DNA of 64,000 nucleotides, taken from Cichorium intybus. Its lineage: Eukaryota > Streptophyta > Magnoliopsida > Asterales > Asteraceae. Position numbers and translations under genes: made by a program. Of this stretch, positions 34,501 through 48,745 are shown one piece after another (position 1 is the stretch's first letter; each line of letters starts with the position of its first letter). A model generated the notes under the pieces. That model was not told the origin of the DNA. It made no database searches and worked only from the letters and a program-made list of their open reading frames with translations. Where the stretch lies: positions 79,299,894 to 79,363,893 of the forward strand of contig CM042010.1 in assembly GCA_023525715.1 (NCBI GenBank). Reading direction: 5' to 3'.

Positions 34501-34918
34501 TAACCATAACCCATCACAGCCCTTCGTTATGGTCCAATGGTCCATAACCATAACAGTCCTTCATAATGGTCAATTACCCATCATAACCTTCATAATGGTC
34601 CATAACCCATGACAACCTTCATAATAGTCCATAACCTATACAACCCTTCATAATAGTCAATAACCCATCACAACCCTTTCTACTGGTCCATAACCCATCA
34701 CAACCCTAGATAATGTACCATAACCCATTCAAACCTTCATAATAGTCCATAACCGAACACAACCCTTCATAATTGACCATAACACATCATAACCCTTTGT
34801 AATGGTCCATAACCAATCACAACCCTTCATCATTGACCATAACCTATCACAACCCTTCATAATTGTCCATAACCCATCATAACCGTTCATAATGGTCCAT
34901 AACCCATCACAACCCTTT
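31510..34918. repeat. Higher-order satellite copy 2 (3.4 kb)
   Basis: 3409 bp to the next anchor at 34919. It is nearly identical by eye to copy 1 over long stretches, including rare variants, which points to recent tandem duplication. Confidence 0.88.
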
Positions 34919-37900
34919 ATAATCGACCAGAACCTACCCCAATCCTTAATAATGGTCAATAACCCATCATAACACTTCATAATGGTCTATAACCCATCAC
35001 AACCATCATAATAGTCCATAACCCATACAACCCTTCATAATGGTCCATAAGCCATGATAACCCTTTCTAATGGTGCATAATCAATCCAACCCTTGATAAT
35101 TGACCATAACCAATCACAACCCTTCATAATGGTCCATAACCCAACATAACCCTTTCAATGGTCCATAACCTATCATAACCATTCATAATTGACCATAACC
35201 CATTACAACCTTTCATATGGTCCATAACCCAGTACAACCCTTTTTATGGTCCATAATCCATCACAACCCTTCATAATGAACCATAACCCATCACAACCCT
35301 TAATAATGGTCCATAGCCCATCGCAACCCTGCATAATGGTCCATAACCTTAATAACCCTTCATAATGGTCAATAACCCATCATAACCTTGATAATGGTCC
35401 ATAACCCAACACCACCTTCATAATAGTCCATAACCTATACAACCCTTCATAATGGTCCATAACCCATCACAACCCTTTCTAATGGTCTATAACCCATCAC
35501 AACCCTTAATAATTGACCATAACCCATCGCAACCCTTCATAACGTCCATAACCCAGCACAACCCTTTCAATGATTCATATCCCATCACAACCCTTCATAA
35601 TTAAACATAACCCATCACAACCCTTCCTATGGTCCATAACCCAGCACAACCCTTTCTATGGTCCATAAGCCATCACAACCCTTCATAATTAACCATAACC
35701 CATCACAACCCTTCATAATGGTCCATATCCCAACACAACCCTTTGAATGTCCCATAACTCATCATAACCCTTCATAATTGACCATAACCCATCACAACCC
35801 TTTATATGCTCCATAACCCTGCACAACCCTATCTATGGTCGATAACCCATCACAACCCTTCATAATTAACCATAACCCATCACAACCCTTCATTATGGTC
35901 CAACGGCCCATTACCATAACAGTCCTTTATAATGGTCAATAATCCATCATAACCTTCATAATGGTCAATAACCCATCACAACCTTCGTAATAGTCCATAA
36001 CCTATACAACCCTTCATAATGGTCAATAACCCATCACAACCCTTTCTAATGGTCGATAACCCATTACAACCCTTGACAATGTTCCTTAACCTATTCAAAC
36101 CATCATAATAGTCCATAACCCAACACAACCATTCATAATTGACCATAACTCATCACAACCCTTTGTAATGGTCCATAACCCATCACAACCCTTCATAATT
36201 GACCATAACCTATCACAACCCTTCATAATTGTCCATAACCCATCATAACCCTTCATAATGGTCCATAACCCATCACAAACTTTATAATAGTCCATAACCC
36301 ATCACATTATAAGGGTCCATAACCCATCACAAACCTTCATAACTGAGCATAACCTATCACAACCGTTCATAATGGTCCATAACCCATCACAACCCTTCAT
36401 AATTGACTAGAACCTACCATAATCCTTGATAATGGTCAATAACCCATCATAATCCTTCATAATGGTCTATAACCCATCACAACATTCATAATAGTCCATA
36501 ACCCATAGAACCCTTCATAATGGTCAATAACCCATGATAACCCTTTCTAATGGTGCATAATCAATCCAACCCTTGATAATTGACCATAACCAATCAAAAC
36601 CCTTCATAATGGTCCATAACACAACATAACCCTTTCAATGGTCCATAACCCATCATAACCATTCATAATTCACCATAACCCATTACAACCTTTCATATGG
36701 TCCATAACCCAGCACAACCCTTTTTATGGTCCATAATCCATCACAACCCTTCATAATGAACCATAACCCATCACAACCCTTAATAATGGTCCATAACCCA
36801 TCGTAACCCTGCATAATGGTCCATAACCATAACAACCCTTCATAATGGTCAATAACCCATCATAACCTTCATAATGGTCCATAACCCAACACAACCTTCA
36901 TAATAGTCCATAACCTATACAACCCTTCATAATGGTCCATAACCCATCACAACCCTTTCTAATGGTCCATAACCCATCACAACCCTTAATAATTAACCAT
37001 AACCCATCGCAACCATTCATAATGTCCGTAACACAGCACAACCCTTTCTATGGTTTATATCCCATCACAACCCTTCATAATTAAACATAACCCATCACAA
37101 CCCTTTCTATGGTCCATAACCCAGCACAAACCCTTTCTATGGTCCATAAGCCATCACAACCCTTCATAATTAACCATAACCCATCACAACCCTTCATAGT
37201 GGTCTATAACCCATGACAACCCTTTCTAATGGTGCATAATCAATCCAACCCTTGATAATTGACCATAACCAATCACAACCCTTCATAATGGTCCATAACC
37301 CAACATAACCCTTTCAATAGTCCATAACCCATCATAACCATTCATAATTGACCATAACCCTTACAACCTTTCATATGGTCCATAACCTAGCACAACCCTT
37401 TTTATGGTCAATAATCCATCAGAACCCTTCATAATGAACCATAACCTATCACAACCCTTACTAATGGTCCATAACCCATCGCAACCCTTCATAATGGTCC
37501 ATAACCCATCACAACCCTTTCTAATGGTCCATAACCCATCACAACCTTTAATAATTGACCATAACCCATCACCACCCTTCATAACGTCCATAAACCAGCA
37601 CAACCCTTTCAATGGTTCATATCCCATCACAACCCTTCATAATTGAACATAACCCATCACAACCCTTCCTATGGTCCATAACCCAGCACATCCTTTTCTT
37701 TGGTCCATAAGCCATCACAACCCTTCATATTTAACCATAACCCATCACAACCTTTCATAATGGTCCATATCCGAACACAACCCTTTGAATGTCCCATAAC
37801 TCATAATAACCCTTCATAATTGACTATAACCCATCACAACCCTTGATATGGTCCATAACCTTACACAACCCTATCTATGGTCGATAACCCATCCCAACCC

Positions 37901-38325
37901 TTCATAATTAACCATAACCCATCACAGCCCTTCGTTATGGTCCAATGGTCCATAACCATAACAGTCCTTCATAATGGTCAATTACCCATCATAACCTTCA
38001 TAATGGTCCATAACCCATCACAACCTTCATAATAGTCCATAACCTATACAACCCTTCATAATAGTCAATAACCCATCACAACCCTTTCTAATGGTCCATA
38101 ACCCATCACAACCCTAGATAATGTACCATAACCCATTCAAACCTTCATAATAGTCCATAACCGAACACAACCCTTCATAATTGACCATAACACATCATAA
38201 CCCTTTGTAATGGTCCATAACCAATCACAACCCTTCATCGTTGACCATAACCTATCACAACCCTTCATAATTGTCCATAACCCATCATAACCGTTCATAA
38301 TGGTCCATAACCCATCACAACCTTT
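34919..38325. repeat. Higher-order satellite copy 3 (3.4 kb)
   Basis: It follows copy 2 with the same variant order. At its right end the sequence changes to the CATTATAATGG form with an extra ~110 bp absent from the copy junctions at 31500 and 34910, so the recent triplication ends here. Confidence 0.82.
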
Positions 38326-41300
38326 ATAATGGTCCATAACCCATCACATTATAATGGTCCATAACCCATCATAAACCTTCATAACTGAGGATAACCCATC
38401 ACAACCGTTCATAATGGTCCATAACCCATCATAACCCTTCATAATTGACCAGAACCTACCACAATCCTTGATAATGGTCAATAACCCATCATAATCCTTC
38501 ATAATGGTCTATAACCCATCACAACGTTCATAATAGTCCATAACCCATACAACCCTTCATAATGGTCCATAACCCATGAAAACCCTTTCTATTGGTGCAT
38601 AATCAATCCAACCCTTGATAATTGACCATAACCAATCATAACCCTTCATAATGGTCCATAACCAAACATAACCCTTTTAATGGTCCATAACGCATCATAA
38701 CCATTCATAATTATCCATAACCCATTACAACCTTCCATATGGTCTATAACCCAGCACAACCCTTTTTATGGTCCATAATCCATCACAACCCTTCATAATG
38801 AACCATAACACATCACAACCCTTAATAATGGTCTATAACCCATCACAAACCTGCATAATGGTCCATAACCATAACAACCCTTCATAATGGTCAATAACCC
38901 ATCATAACCTTCATAATGGTCCATAACCCAACACAACCTTCATAATAGTCCATAACGTATACAACCCTTCATAATGGTCCATAACCCATCATAACCCTTT
39001 CTAATGGTCTATAACCCATCACAACCCTTAATAATTGACCATAACCCATCGCAACCCTTCATAACGTCCATAACCCAGCACAACCCTTTCAATGGTTCAT
39101 ATCCCATCACAACCCTTCATAATTAAACATAACCCATCACAACCCTTCCTATGGTCTATAACCCAGCACAACCCTTTCTATTGTCCATAAGCCATCACAA
39201 CCCTTCAAAATTAACCATAACCCATCACAACCCTTCATAATGGTCCATAACCCTTCATAATTGACCATAACCAATCACAACCCTTCATAATTAACCATAA
39301 CCCATCACAACCCTTCATAATTAACCATAACCCATCACAACCCTTCATTATGGTCCAACGATCCATTACCATAACAGTCCTTTATAATGGTCAATAATCC
39401 ATCATAACCTTTATAATGGTCAATAACCCATCACAACCTTCATAATAGTCCATAACCTATACAACCCTTCATAATAGTCAATAACCCATCACAACCCTTT
39501 CTAATGATCGATAACCCATCACAACCCTTGATAATGTTCCTTAACCCATTCAAACCATCATAATAGTCCATAACCCAACACAATCATTCATAATTGACCA
39601 TAACACATCACAACCCTTTATAATGGTCCATAACCCATCACAACCCTTCATAATTAACCATAACCTATCACAACCTTTCATAATTGTCCATAACCCATCA
39701 TAACCCTTCATAATGGTCCATAACCCATCACAAACTTTATAATAGTCCATAACCCATCATATTATAATGGTCCATAACCCATCACAAACCTTTATAACTG
39801 AGCATAACCCATCACAACCGTCCATAATGGTCCATAACCCATCACAACCCTTCATAATTGACCAGAACCTACCACAATCCTTGATAATGGCCAATAACCC
39901 ATCATAATCCATCATAATGGTCTATAACCCATCACAACGTACATAATAGTCCATAACCTATACAACCCTTCATAATGGTCCATAACCCATGACAACCCTT
40001 TCTAATGGTGCATAATCAATCCAACCCTTGATAATTGACCATAACCAATCACAACCCTTCATAATGGTACATAACACAACATAACCGTTTCAATGGTCCA
40101 TAACCCATCATAACCATTCATAATTCACCATAACCCATTACAACCTTTCATATGGTCCATAACCCAGCACAACCCTTTTTATGGTCCATAATCCATCACA
40201 ACCCTTCATAATGAACCATAACCCATCACAACTTTTAATAATGGTCCATAACCCATCGCAACCCTGCATAATGGTCCATAACCATAACAACCCTTTATAA
40301 TGGTCAATAACCCATCATAACCTTCATAATGGTCCATAACCCAAACTAACGTTCATAATAGTCTATAACCTATACAACCATTCATAATGGTCCATAACCC
40401 ATCACAACCATTTATAATGGTCCATAACCCATCACAACCCTTAATAATCGACCATAACCCATCGCAACCCTTCATAACGTCCGTAACCCAGCACAACCCT
40501 TTCAATGGTTCATATCCCATCACAACCCTTCATAATTGAACATAACCCATCACAACCCTTCCTATGGTCTATAACCCAGCACAACCCTTTCTATGGTCCA
40601 TAAGCCATCACAACCCTTCTTAATTAACCATAACCCATCACTACCCTTCATAATGGTCCATAACCCATGAAAACCCTTTCTAATGGTGCATAATCAATCC
40701 AACCCTTGATAATTGACCATAACCAATCACAACCCTTCATAATGGTCCATAACCCAACATAACCCTTTCAATGGTCCATAACCCATCATAACCATTCATA
40801 ATTGACCATAACCCATTACAACCTTTCATATGGTGCATAACCTAGCACAACACTTTTTATAGTCAATAATCCATCAGAACCCCTTCATAATGAACCATAA
40901 CCCATCACAACCCTTAATAATGGTCCATAACCCATCGCAACCCTGCATAATGGTCCACAACCATGACAACCCTTCATAATTCTCAATAACCCATCATAAC
41001 CTTCATAATGGTCCATAACCCAACACAACCTTCATAATAGTCCATAACCTATACAACCCTTCACAATGGTCCATAACCCATCACAACCCTTTCTAATGGT
41101 CCATAACCCATCATAACCCTTAATAATTGACCATAACCCATCGCCACCCTTCATAACGTCCATAAACCAGCACAGCCCTTTCAATGGTTCATACCCCATC
41201 ACAACCCTTCATAATTGAACATAACCCATCACAACCCTTCCTATGGTCCATAACCCAGCACAACCCTTTCTATGGTCCATAAGCCATCATAACCCTTTAT

Positions 41301-43930
41301 ATTTAACCATAACCCATCACAACCTTTCATAATGGTCCATATCCCAGCGCAACCCTTTGAATGTCCCATAATTCATAATTGTCACACCCCCAAACCACGA
41401 TGGCGGAAACATCTGAAGGTGGATGACTTCATGAACAGTATCACAACAACGTTTGTACAATAGTGATCAAAGCAAACACATCCATCATATACATAATTGT
41501 AAATGTTACAAGAGTTCAAAAGATTGTATGTTTTAAATACAATTACAATATGATATCAAAATACATAGTATGACGCCATAGCGACCCATCGTCAAAGGTT
41601 GTAGTTACCTTATCAATTTCCTGAGAATACAAGTAGTTTGAAAGAGAGTCAACATTACGTTGGTGAGTTCATAAGATTTTTGTATGAGAAAATCCATAAT
41701 CATTTTTCCTAGTAAAAGGATAGTGTTTGAAACCAGAAAATCCAATATTTTATAATAAATGAGTCGTAGTCTTAAAACCCAAAGACCGAGAATGTATAAG
41801 TATTTCTATACTTGAAAATAGTATTACGTAGTTTTATTCATGTATAAAACCGTGTAAATAGATGTTTACTCGTAGACCAATCATAGATTTAATTCTGTAA
41901 AACTCATATGTATAAGTAAACCATACTTATATTTATATAATTGATAAAACGTAGTTTTATTTTTCATAGAACCAGTGTGTATAAGTAAAAAACATACTTA
42001 TAGTTGTAACTTGTTAAAATGTAGTTTTAATACCATAAAACTTGTATGAGGAGTCTCTTTCCTTGTAAAAGGTAGTATTGTAATCCAAGAAAATCCAATA
42101 TTTTCTTATGAATGTATCCAAGTCTTAAAAACCCAAAGACTAAAATGTATAGTGTAGTTTGTAGTATAAAGGCATTGAAAATATATATTTCTACGTAAAC
42201 AATTTATAAAGTTGATTTCCCATGCGAGACGCCCTATAACCATACTGTGACCATGTAGGCCTGCTTCGACGTTCTTCAGGCGTCGGACTGTTATGACATT
42301 TGTCACCTCAGACCCGTCGGTCTATCTGTAGCTAGCAGGTCAGGTGCGGGGTTGTCAATCCCGTATAGATCTATACACAAATATCTTGTTTTCTTACCGA
42401 GACTCTGGTTATAAATTTCAGGACTTATAGTATGTACTTAAATAAGCACTGTGAAGACCCGTCTCACAAAAATGTATGTATCAATCAACTTTTTTACGTA
42501 AAGTTTGTATATGAAAAACCCTTGTATTTGCCCATTATCATTTTCCCATGATAATATAGTAATGTATAATAATTATATATTTGTATATAATTAATTATCT
42601 TGTTCTAACGGTTATAGTAATATATGTGAAATAACTTATTTAAATGGTTATAAACAACATCTTTTAAGATATTTTCCATAATAGTGGTGTAATAACTTGG
42701 TTATACTCTTTATTAATTCAAATATAATATTTTATGACTATCAAATAAAGAACGGTCAGGTAGAAGATCAAATGGGGAGGCATGACCCTTTCAGCGTATA
42801 AGCCTTTCGGAAATCCAGCAACCTAGCCCAAATAATCGGCCTAGACACCGCTCTCGTAAGTAGATCATTCGATATTATATTTTGGAACTATAATTGAATT
42901 GTTGTCATAATGATGTTTACAAAATTCACATTTTGTTTACTACTGTTACAAATGAGTATAAATAGCTATTTTTATAGTATAACTTGTATTCTCCCCCTTA
43001 AAAACTTGAATAAATATAAAAAGAAGGGGTATGAACTCACCTCAATGTCGACTAGGACCTTATCGCCAATTGTTGTTAGATCGCCCGACTCTTCGTGCTT
43101 ATAACTCAAACTCACTATATTTATAACTGAAATATCTACTTCTAATGCTCATTTTTCGTATATATCTATATATATCGAAGAATCTTCTAGTAATACTATC
43201 TAGTGATATAGAGATCGAGATATGAGTTGTGAGAAATGAGAAGATTTGAGCCTCTATTTATAATAGATTTATTTTCGTATAGCGGCCCTCAAGGTACGAA
43301 TATTTGACAATTATAGCTTTTAAAATTTGTTTATGACAAAACATACCCTTAAAATACTCTTTAAATAGATTTAATTGTTTATATATGAAATAAATAATTT
43401 TTGTTTATAAAAATATAATCTACGAAAATTGTAGTTTAATAATACCAACTTTTTAACTAAAAGTCTTTAACGAATTAACGAAATGGTATTAATTGTAAGT
43501 TTAATAAAAATATAGGGTTTAAATGTAAATACAATTTTATTTTAAAAAAAATATTAAATATAAAACTAATATCAATAATATTATATTTGACGTCAGGTTG
43601 TTCATATCGACATTACCGTTTTGACGGTAAATTTTTCGTTTTATAAAACGATATAATATTTTTGATAAATTTAATAATACATATTAAATACGTAGTGTTC
43701 GAAATGAAAATACGAATTATTAAGGGTAAAATGTTTATATTGAATAAATAATGAAGTGGGACCCGCATAATATATTTAATATTAATAATAAACATAATTT
43801 TCAAAACCCAATTTCAATCCAGGAGACCAAATGCGATTCTTCTTTCTTTTTATTTATTTATTTATTTATTATTTATTTATATATTATAATAATTAAACGT
43901 CGTTTTCAAGTTAAATTAAACGATTTTCTG

Positions 43931-44186
43931 TCATAACTTTTTATATATAACGTTTGGTAAAAATATAAATATATATTTGGAATCGTCGTAATTTTATCTA
44001 TGTTTCGATATAAAATTTGTAATATTCTGAATAGTTTTACATTTTTACTGTTTTTCTATCATAACTTTTTATATACAACGTTTGATAAAAATATAAATAC
44101 ATATTCGGATCCGTCATATTTTTATCTACGTTTCGATATAAAATTTATAACATTCCGAAGAGTTTTGACATTTACCGTTTACTATT
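43931..44186. repeat. Tandem duplication of 128 bp in the E4/E5-family LTR
   Basis: Two copies start at TCATAACTTTTTATAT (43931 and 44059), each containing a TCGATATAAAATTT block. The same duplication is in both E5 LTRs, starting near 51342/51470 and 57654/57781, so it predates them. Confidence 0.75.
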
Positions 44187-44243
44187 CACGTCAGATACTA
44201 TTCATGCCGGATCGCTATTCACGTCGGACACTATTCACGACGT
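44181..44243. repeat. Short tandem ACTATTCACGTCGGAC motif, four copies
   Basis: Four 16-17-bp copies with single-base changes. The E5 LTRs have three (51592-51640 and 57903-57950). On the element strand the motif lies in the presumed U3 and contains CGTGAATAGT, a plausible transcription factor site cluster. The role is inference. Confidence 0.65.
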
Positions 44244-44426
44244 AAAAAAAATAATTTTATTTTATTTTATTGTAAAAATATCTAACTTAATAACGTTTGT
44301 TCGTATTAGCATACATATTATTATAATATCCAATAATAAATTATAGAGGTTATGGAATTTACATTTCATCGTCTATTTTGGTTGACTTGAGTTGACTTTC
44401 GTTGACCTAATTTGATAGTTGTCACA

Positions 44427-47400
44427 ATAATAACCCTTCATAATTGACCATAACCCATCACAACCCTTGATATGGTCCATAACCCTGCACAACCCTATCT
44501 ATGGTCGATAACCCATCCCAACCCTTCATAATTAACCATAACCCATCACAGCCCTTCGTTATGGTCCAATGGTCCATAACCATAACAGTCCTTCATAATG
44601 GTCAATTACCCATCATAACCTTCATAACGGTCCATAACCCATCACAACCTTCTTAATAGTCCATAACCTATACAACCCTTCATAATGGTCAATAACCCAT
44701 CATAACCCTTTCTAATGGTCCATAACCCATCACAACCCTAGATAATGTACCATAACCCATTCAAACCTTCATAATAGTCCATAACGTAACACAACCCTTC
44801 ATAATTGACCATAACACATCACAACCCTTTGTAATGGTCCATAACCCATCACAACCCTTCATAATTGACCATAACCTATCACAACCCTTCATAATTGACC
44901 ATAACCCATCATAACCGTTCATAATGGTACATAACCCATCACAACCATTATAATGGTCCATAACCCATCACATTATAATGGTCCATAACCCATCATAAAC
45001 CTTCATAACTGAGCATAACCCATCACAACCGTTCATAATGGTCCATAACCCATCACAACCCTTTATAATTGACCAGAACATACCACAATCCTTGATAATG
45101 GTCAATAACCCATCATAATCCTTCATAATGGTCTATAGCCCATTACAACGTTCATAATAGTGCATAACCCATACAACCATTCATAATGGTTCATAACCCA
45201 TGACAACCCTTTCTAATGGTGCATAATTAATCCAACCCTTGATAATTGACCATAACCAATCACAACCCTTCAAAATGGTCCATGACCAAAGATAACCCTT
45301 TCAATGGTCCATAACCATTCATAATTGACCATAACCCAGCACAACCCTTTTTATGATCCATAATCCATCACAACCCTTCATAATGAACCATAACCCATCA
45401 CAACCCTTAATAATTGTCTATAACCCATCGCAACCCTGCATAATGGTCCATAACCATAACAACCCTTCATAATGCTCAATAACCCATCATAACCTTCATA
45501 ATGGTCCATAACGCAACACAACCTTCATAATATTCCATAACCTATACAACCCTTCATAATGGTCCATAACCCATCACAACCCTTTCTAATGGTCCATAAC
45601 CCATCACAACCCTTAATAATTGACCATAACCCATCGCAACCCTTCATAACGTCCATAACCTAGCATAACCCTTTCAATGGTTCATATCCCATCACAACCC
45701 TTCATAATTAAAGATAACCCATCACAACCCTTCCTATGGTCCATAACCCAGCACAACCCTTTCTATGGTCCATAAGCCATCACAACCCTTCATATTTAAC
45801 CATAACCCACCACAACCTTTTCATAATGGTCCATATCGTAACGCAACCCTTTGAATGTCCCATAACTCATAATAACCCTTCATAATTGACCATAACCCAT
45901 CACAACCCTTGATACGGTCCATAACCCTGCACAACCCTATCTATGGTCGATAACCCATCCCAACCCTTCATAATTAACCATAACCCATCACAACCCTTCG
46001 TTATGGTCCAATGGTCCATAACCATAACAGTCCTTCATAATGGTCAACCTTCATAATAGTCCATAACCTATACAACCCTTCATAATGGTCAATAACCCAT
46101 CACAACCCTTTCTAATGATCCATAAACCATCACAACCCTGGGTAATGTACCATAACCCATTCAAACCTTCATAATAGTCCATAACCCAACACAACCCGTC
46201 ATAATTGACCATAACACATCACAACCCTTTGTAATGGTCCATAACCCATCACAACCTTTCATAATTGACCATAACCTATCACAACCCTTCATAATTGTCC
46301 ATAACCCATCATAACCGTTCATAATGGTCCAAAACCCATCACAACCTTTATAATGGTCCATAACCCATCACATTATAATGGTCCATAACCCATCATAAAC
46401 CTTCATAACTGAGCATAACCCATCACAACCGTTCATAATGGTCCATAACCCATCACAACCCTTCATAATGGTCCATAACCCATCACAACCCTTTATAATT
46501 GACCAGAACCTACCACAATCCTTGACAATGGTCAATAACCCATCATAATCCCTCATAATGGTCCATAACCCATCACAACGTTCATAATAGTCCATAACCC
46601 ATACAACCCTTCATAATGGTCCATAACCCATGATAACCCTTTCTAATGGTGCATAATCAATCCAACCCTTGATAATTGACCATAACCAATCACAACCCTT
46701 CATAATGGTCCATAACCCAACATAACCCTTTCAATGGTCCATAACCCATCATAACCATTCATAATTGACCATAACCTATTACAACCTTCCATATGGTCCA
46801 TAACCCAACACAACCCTTTTTATGGTCTATATTCCATCACAACCCTTCATAATGAACCATAACCCATCAAAACACTTAATAATGGTCTATAACCCATCGC
46901 AACCCTGCATAATGGTCTATAACCATAAAAACCCTTCATAATGGTCAATAACCCATCATAAGCTTCATAATGGTCCATAACCCAACACAACCTTCATAAT
47001 AGTCCATAACCTATACAACCCTTCATAATGGTCTATCACCCATCACAACCCTTTCTAATGGTCCATAACCCATCACAACCCTTAATAATTGACCATAACC
47101 CATCTCAACCCTTCATAACCTCCATAACCCAACACAACCCTTTCAATGGTTCATATCCCATCATAACCCTTCATAATTAAACATAACCCATCACAACCCT
47201 TCCTATGGTCCGTAACCCAGCACAACCCTTTCTATGGTCCATAAGCCATCACAACCCTTCATAATTAACCATAACCCATCACAACCCTTCATAATGGTCC
47301 ATAACCCATGAAAACCCTTTCTAATGATGCATAATCAATCCAACCCTTGATAATTGACCATAACCAATCACAACCCTTCATAATGGTCCATAACCCAACA

Positions 47401-48745
47401 TAACCCTTTCAATGGTCCATAACCCATCATAACCATTCATAATTCACCATAACCCATTACAACCTTTCATATGCTCCATAACCTAGCACAACCCCTTTTA
47501 TGGTCAATAATCCATCACAACCCTTCATAATGAACCATAACCCATCACAACCCTTAATAATGGTCCATAACCCATTGCAACCCTGCATAATGGTCCATAA
47601 CCATGACAACCCTTCATAATGCTCAATAACCCATCATAACCTTCATAATGGTCCATAACCAACACAACCTTCATAATAGTCCATAACCTATACAACCCTT
47701 CATAATGGTCCATAACCCATCACAACCCTTTCTAATGGTCCATAACCCATCACAACCCTTAATAATTGACCATAACCCATCACAATCCTTCATAACGTCC
47801 ATAACCCAGCACAACCCTTTCAATGGTTCATATCATATCACAACCCTTCATAATTGAACATAACCCATCACAACCCTTCCTATGGTCCATAACCCAGCAC
47901 AGCCCTTTCTATGGTCCATAAGCCATCACAACCCTTCATATTTAACCATAACCCATCACAACCCTTCATAATGGTCCATAACCCAGCGCAACCCTTTGAA
48001 TGTCCCATAACTCATAATAACCCTTCATAATTGACCATAACCCATCACAACCCTTGATATGGTCTATAACCCTGCACAACCCTATCTATGGTCGATAACC
48101 CATCACAACCCTTCATAATTAACCATAACCCATCACAACCCTTCGTTATGGTCCAATGGTCCATAACCATAAACGTCCTTCATAATGGTCAATTACCCAT
48201 CATAACGTTCATAATGGTCCATAACCCATCATAACCATCATAATAGTCCATAACCTATACAACCCTTCATAATGGTCAATAAGCCATCACAACCCTTTCT
48301 AATGGTCAATAACCCATCACAACCATGGATAATGTTCCATAACCCATTCAAACCTTCATAATAGTCCATAACCTAACACAACCCTTCATAATTGACCATA
48401 ACCCATCACAACCCTTTGTAATGGTCAATAACCCATCACAACCCTTCATAATTGACTAGAACCTATCACAACCCTTCATAATTGTCCATAACCTATCATA
48501 ACTGTTCATAATGGTCCATAACCCATCACAACCTTTATAATGGTCCATAACCCATCATATTATAATGGTCCAAAACCCATCATAAATCTTCATAACTGAG
48601 CATAACCCATCACAACCGTTCATAGTAGTCAATAACCCATCACAACCCTTCATAATTGACCAGAACCTACCACAATCCTTGATAATGGTCAATAACGTAT
48701 CATAATCCTTCATAATGGTCTATAACCCATCACAACGTTCATAAT
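44427..48745. repeat. 30-bp satellite array, second segment
   Basis: It continues the array after E4, no genes. Landmark CATTATAATGG units occur near 44966, 46371 and 48556, giving alternating blocks of about 1.4 and 2.2 kb. The right edge ATAAT (48741-48745) is the E5 target duplication. Confidence 0.94.

Larger units (their letters stand above)
25974..41379. repeat. Main 30-bp satellite array, first segment
   Basis: Tandem units average 30 bp and can be written as three 10-mers: ATAACCCATC, ACAACCCTTC and ATAATGGTCC. Common variants are TTGACC for TGGTCC, CAGCAC for CATCAC, and 27-29-bp shortened units. There are no genes. Long minus-strand frames such as 29287-29487, 31320-31571 and 32686-32886 only reflect a 30-bp period translated as 10-residue repeats. 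Above the unit there is a higher-order order of about 3.4-3.6 kb. After 38326 the pattern continues with more diverged copies. Confidence 0.95.
41380..44426 (-). mobile_element. E4: solo LTR of the E5 family
   Basis: On the given strand it runs TGTCACACCCCC to GTTGTCACA (3047 bp) and matches both LTRs of E5 in the same orientation, with more divergence. A perfect ATAAT duplication lies at 41375-41379 and 44427-44431. No internal region or second LTR is present, as expected after recombination between the two LTRs of a full element. A stem-loop CAAC-ATTAC-GTTG is at 41650-41662. Short open frames inside (42106-42306, 42910-43104, 43751-44245) are AT-rich chance frames. Confidence 0.95.

Noticed and set aside
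29287..39750. Many minus-strand open frames encoding 10-residue repeats (DGLWTIMKGC type)
   Set aside because: They follow from a 30-bp satellite period that lacks stops in one frame; they change and break with every satellite variant and have no start context or family resemblance.
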